A stretch of DNA of 64,000 nucleotides from Geosiphon pyriformis (lineage: Eukaryota > Glomeromycota > Glomeromycetes > Archaeosporales > Geosiphonaceae), in the NCBI GenBank assembly GCA_016748015.1, contig JAAOMT010000445.1, positions 5,239 through 69,238 of the forward strand, given 5' to 3'. A model generated the notes under the pieces. The model saw nothing but the letters and a program-made list of their open reading frames with translations, was not told the origin of the DNA and searched no databases. Numbering within the stretch: position 1 is the stretch's first letter; the number at the start of each line of letters is the position of its first letter. A program made the position numbers and the translations under genes. Below, one piece after another: positions 21,795 through 33,052 of this stretch.

Positions 21795-24700
21795 AAGTGG
21801 CAGAATCAGAAATCATAGGAGCAAACCATTTAGGATTTGCCAAATCCTTGTTTTAACAGTACAGCCAATAATTAAGATTAAACAATAACCATTTTTCAGC
21901 AGAATCAGCCTTTAACTTTTATGTTAACAATAAAATCACAGACTTTTTAGGAAGAACAGTTAACATTGAATCCACAAGAGAAAATTTCTATACAAAATTG
22001 TTTCAATATACCAGCTTACCAAGAAACTACAGTTTTGCACTAATCATCAGGGAAATCAATTAAACTATTGAAAAGTACACCTAACAACAATTCTCTATCA
22101 CCTATGCAGACAAAGACAAAGAAAAATTGCAAACACTAGTAATAACACCCAAAAAGATACAACCACCCACTTGAAAAAAAACCAGAGTTGAATCACCAAC
22201 CAATTTATCATATCATTATACACCAGAAAGTGCCATCAATATCTTCTCAGTAGACACATCTACATTAAATATGACATTAACTTTTGGGCAATTTCTATTT
22301 CAAAGTAAACAAAAAAGAGCAGAGTTATTAGGACCATACAGCAAATATTTTGAAAGATTTAAATTGTAATTACCAACACCATTAGAATTTCAATTACTGC
22401 TATCTTAACTAGATTTCAGAACTGCAAGTTCATGGAAAGTAATGAAATTAGAAGAAAAAAAAAGTGTGGATCAGGAATTCACTTATCAAAACCCAATCCT
22501 AAAAAATCCAGAAGTTAAAACTTTGAACATTCAAATCCAGCAAACTCAAAACAATCCAAATCCCGAAACAATTAATCAGCAAAACTTACCTTCAGTAATT
22601 ATTATCAATCAGCCACCAATTGAACTGATTATTGAACCAATTTAACAGCAGCCACTTCAGCAACCTATTCAACAACTGCTTCAACTACCATTATCACAAT
22701 AACAACAACAAATGACATATGCACCAATTGCAAAGCTGGAAAAATTTTCTGACAAAGAAAACAATGCCTAAGCATAGATCAATGACGTCACCAAAGCCAT
22801 CACTGTCAATAACTGGGATAATGCCAGGACAATGCAAGTCATTTCATATTTTCTCAAGGATATTGCTGATTTGTGATATCATAGCTTAGTCCAGAAACCC
22901 CAAAACTTTAATGCATTCAAATTAGAATTCCTAAGATATTTTAGTGATAATAACAGCATTAACTATTTAACAAGTATCTTCACCACCATAAAGCAAAAGA
23001 ACACAGAAGCAGTCACTACTTACCTAAGACACTTCCACAAGAATCTGTGCCAGATCCAAGCCATCAACACTGATTATTTTATGATAGCACAGATTCTGAA
23101 TCAGTTCATTCACAGTATTATTCATAAAAAAAACAGATATAGAAAATAGCAGACCAATAAAAGAATAATATTTAGCACATGAGCACATTGCTCAGCAATA
23201 TGGAGCAATGTCAGAAAGCACAGCACATTGCTCAGCAATGTGGAATGATGTTAAAAAATTAGGGCATATTGTTTAACAATGTGAGCATTGCTCAAAAAAT
23301 TATAGCACATTGCCCAGGAATGTGAGCAATCTCATAGAACATCAATTATGTATATATAGTGGTAATGTTAGAAGTAGAAAAAGCAGAATTTTTTAGTTAG
23401 AAATCTTCCATTCACAAATATTAAATAAATAAATCATTTACCATCCAAATTCACTTTTCATTATCAACACTTTATGTTAATATTAATTGATACTTAACCA
23501 CACTAGAATAATAGCTCTTAATCATGGCTATTGATGAGATACTAACTTGTATATTGCCTTGGCTCATTTCTTTATTTTCTCTTATTTTTTTTTTTCTTTC
23601 TTTGATTTTTATTGTCGTATACTAACTAATTAAGAATTAAAGTACTGAGTAATTGACGTCATAGATAGCCTGGTAAAAAACCCAGAAATAAGAATAAAAT
23701 TATATATATATTAACAGATAGCTTACCAGAAGGGCATAACTGCCAGAATAAACTGGCCACCAAGCTGAAGACAGAAATTGAGAACACAACTCACCAACCA
23801 ACTACATCATCATTGAATCTCTGTCTATTATACAAAAAACTTTCAATCAAAATCTTTAGATAAAGACAACGTACTAATATCACCACCATCAGCCATTAGA
23901 GTAGATACTGAGCACCAAGTTATGGGTTTGTTATTTGACTTGAGACACCAAATAATCATTTATAACAATGGATTACACAGCAGCATCCTACAATGCATAC
24001 AATCAATATATCTAGCCACCCTACAAGATGCAGTCACATACACCAGAAATCTTGAGTCAGCTAAGTTAAAGACTAATTACACCCAGGCTGTAAATTTAGT
24101 AATGAATAGATTATCTAACCTAGATTCCAAACTGAAGCACTTTAGCAATTCAATTAATCAGAAAATTGAGAAATACTTAGCTAATAATAATTAAGCAATC
24201 TATTAAACTCCACAATAATACAGTAATCAAGAAAATGTGAACTGTTTCCAAAATCAGCCATGTTCATCCTTATTATTTAATCAGCTGTAACAATCAAAGA
24301 TGTGTGTTTGCCACAACTGTAGTAAACAAGACCATATCTGAACTAACTGCTATTTGTATAGTAATATATGATTGGGAAATCAATATAGAAACTCTGATTG
24401 CAGACTTCAAATGCCAAATCATTATGCAAATCAAGATCAATATCAACTCATTTACCTGCCAATGATACAGCAACCTATTTATCAACCATCCATATATCAA
24501 CCTCCAGTTTATCAACCACAGTCACAAATAATATATCAACCGCAGCCACCAGTTATTTATAAACTTCAGCAACTTCAAACACCACCCCAAAACCTCACCC
24601 AAATGACATCAAGAAACCTCAGACCCAGAGTCATCCAAAACTGGAGATTGGCAATGGTGGTTTATCAACTGATTCCCAATTCATCAGATCATCCATCAGG

Positions 24701-24800
24701 ATTATGTCAGTGGTGTTTGAGAGTTGAATACATCCAAAACCTGAATTTTTAGAACTATTTAAGTCTCCTGGTAATCTCAGAAGATGCCACATCCAACAAC
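21795..24800 (+). pseudogene. Decayed gag of the outer element, split by a solo LTR
   Basis: Translation follows the gag of the inner element in many frame-interrupted pieces. The start resembles AESE..ANHLGF. An open piece at 22442-22645 carries the acidic/proline-rich linker. Capsid sequence at 22740-23115 continues after the solo LTR at 23968-24194. At 24300-24350 there is a zinc knuckle (CHNCSKQDHI-stop-TNC). Glutamine/proline-rich sequence with YQPP repeats follows up to about 24610. Stops are mostly TAA/TAG at former Gln or Trp codons. Gag would form the particle. This copy cannot. Confidence 0.8.
23116..23967 (+). repeat. Solo LTR in gag of the outer element
   Basis: The LTR starts TATTATTCATAAAA and ends TTATAACA. 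It belongs to the same U3 subfamily as the outer LTRs (CACATTGCTCAGCAATGTG repeats at 23183-23330, then TATGTATATATAGTGG). It is flanked by ACAG (23112-23115) and ATGG (23968-23971). Both derive simply from ACGG by single C/T or G/A changes, and removing the insert restores gag (FIH then GLHSS). Confidence 0.8.
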
Positions 24801-24829
24801 CAGAAAACCAATCACACTCCAATACCTAC

Positions 24830-25129
24830 TAACAATATTCCACCAAGTACTATTACAAAGAACAAATTACTGAATGCCATCTTTCTGTTTGAACTCAAGG
24901 AACCATCAGCCATACTGTTATTTAGTAGAGCCATTCTTGAAGAAAAACCTATTACTGTCATGTACACTGATGTTAAAGTTGATGGCCACTTCATCAAACT
25001 GATCTTAGACAGTGGATCAGCTGGCAGCATCATCACAAGACAACTCATAAACCAATTAAGTCACTGAGTTGATCGAACTGCTAGTGCATGAATTATTATT
25101 GCTGATGGAATAACCAAAACTCTAATCGG
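24830..25129 (+). pseudogene. Protease region of the outer element, 5' part
   Basis: The frame reads IFLFELKEPS and then LILDSGSAGSIITRQL, the DSG active site of a retropepsin-like aspartic protease. Stops follow in the NQLSH and TASA parts. The gene is cut at 25129 by the inner element, duplicating TCGG, and continues at 34831. Confidence 0.8.
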
Positions 25130-25924
25130 TGTTACAAGTGATTATTTCTGCTGTCAAATCAAATAACAAACCCATAACTTGGTGCTTAAAGCTAATTGCA
25201 GTTGATATTGGTCTGAAGATTTAGTATCTGAAGGTTTTGGTTGAGTCTTTTGTATAATGAACAGAGATTCAAATGGTGTTGATAGTAGATGTATCCTTTC
25301 AAGAGTTTTCTTAATTTTTTTCTCAGCATGGTGGCCAGATTTAGTCTGGCAGTCGTGCCCTTCTGGTAAGCTATTCGATAATATATATAAATTCTACCCT
25401 TATTTCTGGGTCTTTTACCAGGCTATCCTTGACATCAATAACTCAGTGCTTAATCTTTTAATCAATTAGTATACAACAACAAAATCAAAACGGAAGAAAA
25501 TAAAATAAATAAGAAATAAAAGTAAGGAAAGTAAAGAAAATAAGCCAAGGCAATTTGGTTCATTAGTATCTCGTCAATAGCTGTGATCAAGAGCTATTGT
25601 TCCAGTATGGTTAAGTATCAATTACTATCAACATGAAGTGTTGATAGTGGAGAGTGAATTGAGATATGAAATGATTATTTATTTGATGATTAGTTTTTTG
25701 GCTAAGAATTCTGTGATATCGATTCTGTCTTTTCTGTTTTTAACACTACTGCTATATATACATAATTGAGATTCCTCAATTTCTTGATTCTTTATGACAG
25801 GAATCCTGAAATTCCTGGAATCCTGCAATTCCTAAGAGGAATCCTGGAATTCCATATTTACTATGCTTACTTCTGATTGGCTAATAATTATGCTAATATA
25901 ATTCCTATATTTTTATAAGTAACA
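25130..25924 (-). repeat. 3' LTR of the inner element
   Basis: The LTR runs from TGTTACAAGT to TATAAGTAACA in plus orientation (795 bp). U3 carries repeats of GGAATCCTGGAATTCC type at 25798-25855, CCAAT-box context (ATTGGCTAATAATTATGC) and a TATATATA promoter at about 25752. It is shorter than the 5' copy by about 45 bp, which is one block of the U3 repeat. Confidence 0.88.
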
Positions 25925-25945
25925 TTATTTCCTCCTTTCAATATT
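25925..25945 (-). promoter_or_regulatory. Polypurine tract of the inner element
   Basis: On the minus strand GAAAGGAGGAAATAA directly precedes the 3' LTR. This is the expected plus-strand primer site for reverse transcription. Confidence 0.8.
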
Positions 25946-25982
25946 GAGCTCCATTGAAATCCAACTTATGTAATTCCCCCTC

Positions 25983-26501
25983 TTAAAGTATTTCTTGGAT
26001 TTTGTTTTCGAGAATTACTTGTGTTATTTGGGTCTGTAATTCTTTAAATTGAGCATTGGTGATTTTTCCCAATTGATTACTAGTCACCATATCTATTGCT
26101 CTGTTGAGCAATATTTCTGGTTTATCCTGAAATGCTGTGTGTATTTGGTATATGGTTCGGGCTTGTGTGGATAAGTTGTTCTTTCCTAAAAAATATTCTA
26201 ATTGTTGTAGTATTTTTTTGTCGAATAATCGCTTTGTTTTATCCATATATAGATTCTGGATATTTATGTGTTGTCCCAAGTAAAAATAACAATAGTTTTA
26301 TGGAAATTGTTGTATCCACCAATTCCACGTTTCTTTAGTCAACTCTTGATATAGTGACTCTTTTGTCAATTTTTTTATTACTAATTTTACTTTCGCAATG
26401 ATTTTGTCCACTGTATTTTCAGTTTTCTTCTGTGTTCTGGATTGCAATGTCTTTCTAGTATCTTGATATTGAATAGTTTGTTGATTGATTGTAATCTCCA
26501 T
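25983..26501 (-). CDS. Tail ORFs downstream of integrase, inner element
   Basis: Two consecutive minus-strand frames (26501-26298 and 26279-25983, separated by stops) encode a Lys/Gln/Thr-rich and then an alpha-helical product with KTKRLFDKKILQQLEYFLG and a helical C-terminus. The outer element keeps a matching sequence (37200-37350), so it is a constant part of the family. No known domain is recognised. The position, after integrase and before the polypurine tract, resembles extra ORFs of some Ty3 elements. It could be a structural, envelope-like or regulatory protein. No signal peptide or membrane segment is seen. Confidence 0.5.
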
Positions 26502-26621
26502 TTCCTGGTGTTAGATTAATTGAAAGAGTTGTTGTGCTAGTGAGTGAATGTTGTCTGTAATTTCTATTTTTCTGATATTTCCTGTTGCGTCTACCATGTC
26601 TTTATATATTCTTTTGATGGA

Positions 26622-27930
26622 TCAATTTAACATGTTGTTGTTGATAATAATGATTGGTTCCAGATCTTGTGGAATCTTATCTGGTTGGACTAGTATTCTC
26701 TGTACTCCTAATTGTGGAATATTACTGGTAGATGGTAGTGTGATGTTATGATATGGTTTCAGTTGATCTCCATGTGCTGCTTTGGTTAAAATTTTGTTAT
26801 TTAATCTTAATTTGTAAGCTCCATTTCCTAGAATTTCTTCTATGTGAAATGGTCTGTCCCATTTGGGGTCAAATTTTCCACTCCATTGTTTTTCCACTTT
26901 GGTACGATGTAGTAATACTTTGTCTCTGATCTTGAATTCAACTGGTTTGTCTGGTAGTTGACTATCGTGTCTTTTTTTCTGTGTTTTTTGTGACTTTTGG
27001 ATATTATCAGCTGCTTTTCTTTGTTTGTTTTTCAATGTTTCCTTTAAGTCATATGTTCTTTTCAGCAATGTTTCTTGAAAATTTTCCTCTGTTATTGGTT
27101 TAGCTGGATATGTATTAATTTTTCTCTCTACTAGTAACGTTGCTATTCTTCCATATACTAATTTAAATGGTGTTGCTTATGTAGTATCTTGTTTTGTTGT
27201 CCGATAAGCAAATAGTACTGATGGTATGAACAAATCCCAATTGTTCTGGTTTTCTTGGCTGAGCTTGGCTATTGCTTCACACAATGTTCTGTTGAATTTT
27301 TCTACCAATCCGTTGATTTGTAGATAGTATGGTGATGATAATGGTCTTTTGATTCCGAATCTTTGGCTCAATTCAGTTAATGTTCTGTTCACAAAATGAG
27401 TTCCTTGGTCTGATAATAATTTTTTTGGACATCCATGTCGACAAATCAACTTCTGATGAACGAATTCGGCAACAGATTCTGCATCTGCTCTTTGAATTGC
27501 TTTTGTCTCTGGCCATTTCGTGAGATAGTCCATAGCTACTGCTATGTATCTGTTTCCTCTGCTGGTGATTGTTAATGGTCTGACTAAATCAATTCCCATA
27601 TGGTCAAATGGTTGTCCCACTTTGATTGGTCTTAATGGTTCACTGGGTCTTGTTCCTCCTTTTTGCTGACAAGCATCACAATTTTGAACATATTGGATGA
27701 TGTCTGGGTACATTGATGGCCAATAGTATCTTTTTCTAGTTTTTTCCATGGTTGCTTCTTTGTGAAAATATCCTGCTGTTGGATTTGAGTACATGTTGAA
27801 TAATATTGTCTCCTTTTCTGGCTCCGTAATTACTCTGGTTGGTTGATCTGGATCTCTTCTGTTTTTTTGATAAAGTATATTTTGGTGAGTGATAAAATAT
27901 TTTAATTGTTGTTTGATACTTCTTCATTCT
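26622..27930 (-). pseudogene. Integrase of the inner element
   Basis: The frame includes an HHCC zinc-binding part (YFHKEATMEK...YVQNCDACQQK), then the catalytic core with D in GIDLVRPL, D in LLSDQGTHFVNR and E in LVEKFNRTLCEA. It ends with AYRTTKQDTT and a stop at 27177. A second frame, 27068-26622, carries the C-terminal part: coiled basic residues and RPFHIEEILGNGAYKLRL, matching the GPY/F module. Integrase inserts the cDNA into the host genome. The stop between core and C-terminus and an upstream frameshift near 27790 disable this copy. Confidence 0.9.
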
Positions 27931-28083
27931 GTATGAGATAAATTCTCCTTGAACTGTTGAGTATTTAGATAATGTTGTAATTGTTAATATTTTTGTATGT
28001 TCATCTTTTTGTTGTATTTTTCCGTTGGTATTGTTCTGGTTTTATTATATTTTTGGGTTGCAATGTTCTTAGATTTGTCTTAT

Positions 28084-28569
28084 TTATGATAGACTATCAG
28101 CATTTCCATTGTCTTTTCCTTTTTTGTAATGTATAGTATAATTGTATGGTGTGAGTACCATTTTCCATCTTGACTGTCTTCCATCTTCAAATTCTTGTTT
28201 TTGGAGTGATGTCAATCTCTTGTGATCTGTGTATACTTCAAACTTCTGGTTCAAGTATTCTTTCCATTTTATGACAGCCCAGTATATTGCTAAGTGTTCT
28301 TGTTCCAGTGTTCTATAGTTCTTTTCGGCTGGTGTTAAACCTCTGCTGGCATATGCTACTGGATGTTTTCTGCTGTCTGGTCTTCTCTGAGATAATACTG
28401 CTTCCAATGCTTGGCTGGATGCATCAGTGGTGATGATGAATGGTTTGCTATAATCTGGATAGATCAGTACTGGAGCTTGGATAAGCTTTTTCCTCAGAAT
28501 ATCAAAAGCTTCTTGTTGACTTTCTGTCCATTCATATTTCGCATTTTTGTTTTGTAGTTGATTAAGTGG
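28084..28569 (-). pseudogene. RNase H domain of the inner element
   Basis: Continuous with RT except for a stop at 28570-28572. TTDASSQALEAVLSQ holds the first catalytic Asp, TLEQEHLAIYWAV the Glu, YTDHKRL the next Asp, and YKKGKDNGNADSLS the last. This is the classical Ty3 order and spacing. It would degrade the RNA strand during cDNA synthesis. Confidence 0.9.
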
Positions 28570-29715
28570 CTACACTATCTTAGAAAAGTTCTTGATAAAA
28601 TAACAATAGTAGCTGGCAAATCCCAAGAATGATTTCAGTTCTGTTATATTGGTCGGTACTGGAAAGTTTTTTACTATCTCTATTTTCTCTGAATCCATTT
28701 TGATGCCATCTTTGCTGACTATGTGTCCCAAGAATTTGAGTTCCGTCTTGCCAAAGAAGCACTTTGTCACATTTAACTTCAGTCCTGCTCTTCTTAGTCT
28801 TTCAAACACTTGTTGAAGATGATGAAGATGATCATCAAATGTCTTTGAGAATACATTGGTGTCATCCAAGTATATAACTACTGATTTCCACAATAAGCCC
28901 ATATAAACAATTTCCATTAGCCATTGGAAAGTTGCTGGAACATTGGTTAAGCCAAATGGCATTACTTCAAATTCGAAATTCTCTTCTCTAGTAGTAAATG
29001 CCATCTTCTTTTTGTCAGCTAGATTCATGGCTACTTGCCAGTAACCACTGTTCAAATCTAATGTGGAGAACCATTTGTTTCCACCGAAAGCATCAAATAA
29101 TTCCTGTATTCATGGAGTTAGATAACTGTCTCCACGAGTTACACCATTGAGTTTCCTGTAGTCTACACAAAACCAGATTTTTCCATTTTTCTTATGGACA
29201 AGTACCACTGGTGACAACCATGGACTTATTGATAGTTGAATTAACCCGTTGTCAAGCATTCTGTTTATCTCTTGATGAATAATCTCGTGGCTGACTGGCG
29301 GCACTCTGTATGCTCTTTGTTTGATTGGCATTGTATCTCCAGTTTTGATCTGATGCTGGATGATGTCAGTTCAGCCAAACTCATTTTTGCTGGCAAAGAT
29401 GTCATTGAACTTGTTAAGTAACATTTTGAGCTGCATATATTGGAGTGGATCTAAGTTTCCCATGTTCATTTGTTCCAATTGTTTTGGTTGGAGCAAATAA
29501 CATTTGTCTTGTCCATAGATTGTTTGTGATGTGATGTCAACATATCCACAAAGTTGTGGAAAGTCTAGAATGGAGTTTGGTGGTTGGTCTTTTATTTCTG
29601 TGGTTAAATATCTAATGGTTGTTCTTTCTGGTATGCTAATGACATTGCCAGTATTGTTGTAGATGGGAATTTTTATGCTGCTATAGCCTTTGGCTGGTAT
29701 GTGGAGATTGATCAA
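28570..29715 (-). pseudogene. Reverse transcriptase of the inner element
   Basis: Open pieces at 29715-29371, 29331-29110 and 29055-28570 form a Ty3 RT. The upstream connection has FNDIFA. The fingers include GLIQLSISPWLSPVVLVHKK and FCVDYRKLN; the palm has LDLNSGYWQV and MPFGLTNVPATFQ. The catalytic YLDD is at 28861-28872, followed by KFLGHIVS and ELKSFLGFASYY. Stops at about 29369, 29109 and 28570 break the polyprotein. Apart from these the domain is intact, so the element died recently. Confidence 0.93.
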
Positions 29716-30330
29716 CCCAATCTCTCCCGATTCACAAAGGGTTGCTTCCGCTTCAACATCTGTTCTTGCTCTTTTTCCTTCCTTTCTATTGCTAACATGT
29801 ACTGGCTATATGGTGGAATGTAAATAGCTTGACCAGTTGAAATAATTTCTCCTTGGCCAACAATTTTTTCCTCTGCCATATTAACTGGTACATCTATTCT
29901 ACCTGTGAATCCGAATCCCTGTATTCCTCTTGCTGTGATTCCTAATTCCTCCTTTTTTCCTACTGATACTAACTGAGCTATTCTAACCAGAGGCAGGAAT
30001 ATTGCCTGTGCTATCTTTTCATTGGGCTCTATTACATAGGCCTTTTCTGAGTCATTTTGTAGCATAGCAATGATATTTCCTACATATTCCGTGTCAATTA
30101 TTCCTTCTCTTATATTAATCCCTCTTTTTGCTAAACTACTTTGGGATGCTAGTTGAACCATTGTTGTTGCTAAGATTTCCAGCACTATTTTCAGATCAAT
30201 GCAGGTGCATGAATGTGGTTCCAATTTAATAACATCTTTTCCAGGATATCTCAGATCAAACTCTGCATCAGTATCATGTGCACATTCTGGTATAATACCT
30301 TCCCCATTGTCACTATACTATTTCAACTCT
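29712..30330 (-). CDS. dUTPase domain in the retrotransposon pol
   Basis: The frame has the ordered motifs of trimeric dUTPases. Motif 1 is TDAEFDLRYPG (upstream of 30224), motif 2 SSLAKRGINI, motif 3 GIIDTEYVGNI (usual GxIDxGYxG, here Glu for Gly), motif 4 KIAQAIFLPLVRIAQLV and motif 5 ARGIQGFGFTGR (usual GFGSTG). The enzyme would hydrolyse dUTP to keep uracil out of cDNA. It lies between protease and RT and is in frame with both. Two motif substitutions may weaken activity. A stop upstream (K-stop-YSD, a Trp-to-TAG change near 30319) splits it from the acidic linker at 30318-30551. A cellular gene is excluded by the surrounding pol frame and LTRs. Confidence 0.85.
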
Positions 30331-31250
30331 TGTTCCTTGGAAAGATCTGGTAGTGCAATGTATTGTTCATAGTTTACCTCAGAGTTTGTATCTGAGTTGG
30401 AATCATTATTGTTGTCATTGCTATTTTGAATGGAGTTTGAACCGTTGTTGTCACCATCATTGTCAGAGTTTGAATTGTGATTGATCGGTGATCCTAATTC
30501 TGATGTGCAGCTGCTGATTGGTTCTTCCTCCTCTGGGATTGTGTAGATCATGTGTGGTGGTGGATTGTAAATGAGGTCACACTCATCGCAATACTGGAAG
30601 TCATAGGAAATTAGGCAGTGTTGACATAGTCAAGCATTCAACTGCTCTAATTGTTGTTCTTGTTCTTCCCTTGTGGGTGCTAATTCTTGGTAGTGTTCAT
30701 GGAATTGTTCCAGATCCAGGAGGTTTATGATGGGTTCTGTGTCCCAGTCAAGCTCTAAAGGTTCTGGGAGTTGTCTTTGATCGTTTTTATCTCTTCTGGC
30801 ATCGCCCCTTCAATTTTTGCAAGTGCTATTTGCCAAATTTCATCGTCGTCATGTGGGCAACTGTCCAGTCATTGTATGGCTCTTCTCCAGGCTGCTTCTA
30901 TTGGAGTTTTTTTCTTTACCCAGTCACTTATTAGAATCGTGTATTGACACGATATGTTGCACATTCCTCCTCATCTAGGAATGTCATGCCACATTCCTTT
31001 GTCCAAGAGAGTCTCTCCACAAGCTAAGCATGGCTGATTGTCCTATTTCCCTACTTGTTTTGGTCTTCCAAAGCATTCAAGAACACATGAATGGCAATAG
31101 AACCTAGTTGCTGTTGAATATTCCTCATCGTTCCCACAGCATGCACCCATTGACAACAATTTCTTGCCACAATTGATGCATATAAGCTTGGGTCAATGAT
31201 AGGTAGATCATTGTGATATAGTATAGGTGTTATAAGCGGTGGTGGTTTAA
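30318..31250 (-). pseudogene. Cysteine-rich domain and acidic linker of the inner element
   Basis: Between protease and dUTPase the minus strand encodes a cysteine cluster: CINCGKKLLSMGACCGN, then FYCHSCVLECFGR, then CLACGETLLDKGMW, and further down FQYCDECDLIYNPPP. Paired CxxC motifs suggest zinc binding. It is followed by an Asp/Asn/Ser-rich linker (30551-30318). The outer element retains a decayed counterpart at 36190-37070. I know no Ty3 protein with this arrangement. The frame is broken by a few stops, and I read two frames to follow it. Confidence 0.5.
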
Positions 31251-32290
31251 TGTTGCATTAACTTTGGATAGCCAGTCATTACCAATGAGAGCTTGGTATT
31301 GAGTGGCTTCTATTACTAGAACTTTAATGGAAGTTACTATGCCATTGACTTCAAAAAGGAAATCGTCAATTTCGCCAATGGGAGTTTTGGTCGCTCCATC
31401 GGCTGTGATGATTCTGGCGCTGGCAGCTCAATCAACTCGGCAACCTAATTGTTCCATAAGTTGTTTAGTGATTATGCTGCCAGCTGATCCACTATCTAGG
31501 ATGAGTTTGATGGGATGACCATTAACTCTGGCATCTGTGTACATTGCTGTTATGAGTTTTTCTTCGAGGGCGGCTCCACTGAATAACGGTATTGGTGTGT
31601 TTTCTTCAAGTTCGAAAAGAAAGATGGCTGCTAGGGATTTGTCGCTAGAGATGGTTGCCAGTGGAATGGTGTTGGTAAGTACGTGCTAATTGGATTCTGT
31701 GTTGTTGGATGTGGCATTTTCTGGGGTAACTAGGAGACTTAAATAATGTTGAGAATTTGGGTTTTGAACATGACTGGTATCCAAATTCCGGGTGCGTGAT
31801 CCTGATGGTGAGTTTAGCAAACTGGGGATTGGTTGGTAAACAACCATCGCCAATCTCCAGTTTTGAGTGATTCTGAATCGAAAGTTGCCTGATGTCATTT
31901 GAGCTGGGTTCTGGGTTGGTGTTTGAATTGGTTGGGGTTGATAGATGATTTGTGGCTGCAGTTGATATATTATTTGTGGCTGCGGCTGATGAATTGGAGG
32001 TTAATATACTGACAGTTGATAGATTGGTTGCTGTGTCATGGGCAGGTAATTATTTTGATATTGGTCTTGACTCTGATTTGAATAATGATTCGGAGTTTGG
32101 AACCGGCAATTGGGGTTTTGATATTGATTTCCCGATCTTTGGTTATTTAGACACTGGTGACAATCAATTTGGATATGACTTTGTTTACCACAATAGTGGC
32201 AGATATGCATTTCCTGTTGCCACTGTTGATTGGTCGATGAAGATGGACATGGTTAATTTTGGCCACAATTAGAATTTCCTTGATTATTGC
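31250..32290 (-). pseudogene. Zinc knuckle and protease of the inner element
   Basis: A CCHC knuckle CHYCGKQSHIQIDC lies at about 32160-32205, followed by Gln/Pro/Tyr-rich sequence (YQPQ repeats) and the protease. The protease starts near IFLFELEENT and has the LILDSGSAGSIITKQL active site (31460-31500), then AARIITADGATKTPIGEID and IKVLVIEATQYQALIGNDWL. The protease would cleave the polyprotein. Stops at about 32010, 31686 and 31425 interrupt it. Confidence 0.85.
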
Positions 32291-33052
32291 ATCATTGTGG
32301 AGGCTGATAAATGGCGTGATTGTCAGCTAAGTATCCTTCCAATCTCTTATTAATTAATTCACTGAACTTCTCCAATTTAGAATCCAATTTAAATGATCCG
32401 TTCATTACTAAGTTAACGGCTTGGGCGTGGTTAGCCTCTGACTTGGCAGATTCAAAATCTCTGGCACATGTAACTGCATCTTGAAGGGTACCGGATGCAA
32501 TGGCCATACATGTTGCAATATGCTGCTGTACAAACCATGGATAAATTGATTGAGTATCTGTGGTGCTATGAAATAATTGGCGTCAATTGCTTGAATTTGG
32601 CATAGATTTTGATGGAAGCATTCTAGATAAGTGGTGACTGCTTCAGTTTCTCCTTGTTTTATGGTGGTAAATGCATTAACTAGGCGATTAATGCTGTTAT
32701 TGTTGCTGAAGTATCTTAGAAATTCCGCTTTGAAGGCATTGAAATCTTGTGGTTTATTAACCAAGCTCTAATACCATGAATTGGCAGTATTCTTGAGAAA
32801 GTAGGGAATGGCTTGCATTGTTCGAGCATTATTCTATCCGTTGGCTGTGATGGCTTTTTCTATATTGTTCAGCCATATTTGAGTGTCATCCTCTTCACCA
32901 GTAAAGTTGTCGAGTTTTGCGATTGGTGCATAGGCCATTGAATCTAAGTTAGGTGGTTGTAGTGGCTGTTGAAGCAGTTGTTGTTGTCCTGACTGTTGGG
33001 GTGGTAGTTGAAGTGGCTGTTGTATGGGTTTGGCTATGGGATTAATTGGCAG
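32291..33052 (-). pseudogene. Gag capsid-like region of the inner element
   Basis: This continues the gag frame after a TAA at 33053. It contains a glutamine/proline run, AKLDNFTGEEDDTQIWLNNIEKAI and FNAFKAEFLRYFSNNN...TYLECFHQNL, which fits the retrotransposon gag (capsid) family. Then come AVTCARDFESAKSEANHAQAVN and a helical LEKFSELINKRLEGYL segment. Frame changes near 32500 and stops near 32770 and 32840 are visible. Confidence 0.85.

Noticed and set aside
29712-30224. A stand-alone host dUTPase gene
   Set aside because: It has no own start, promoter or introns. It continues in frame with retroelement protease and RT sequence and lies between two LTRs.
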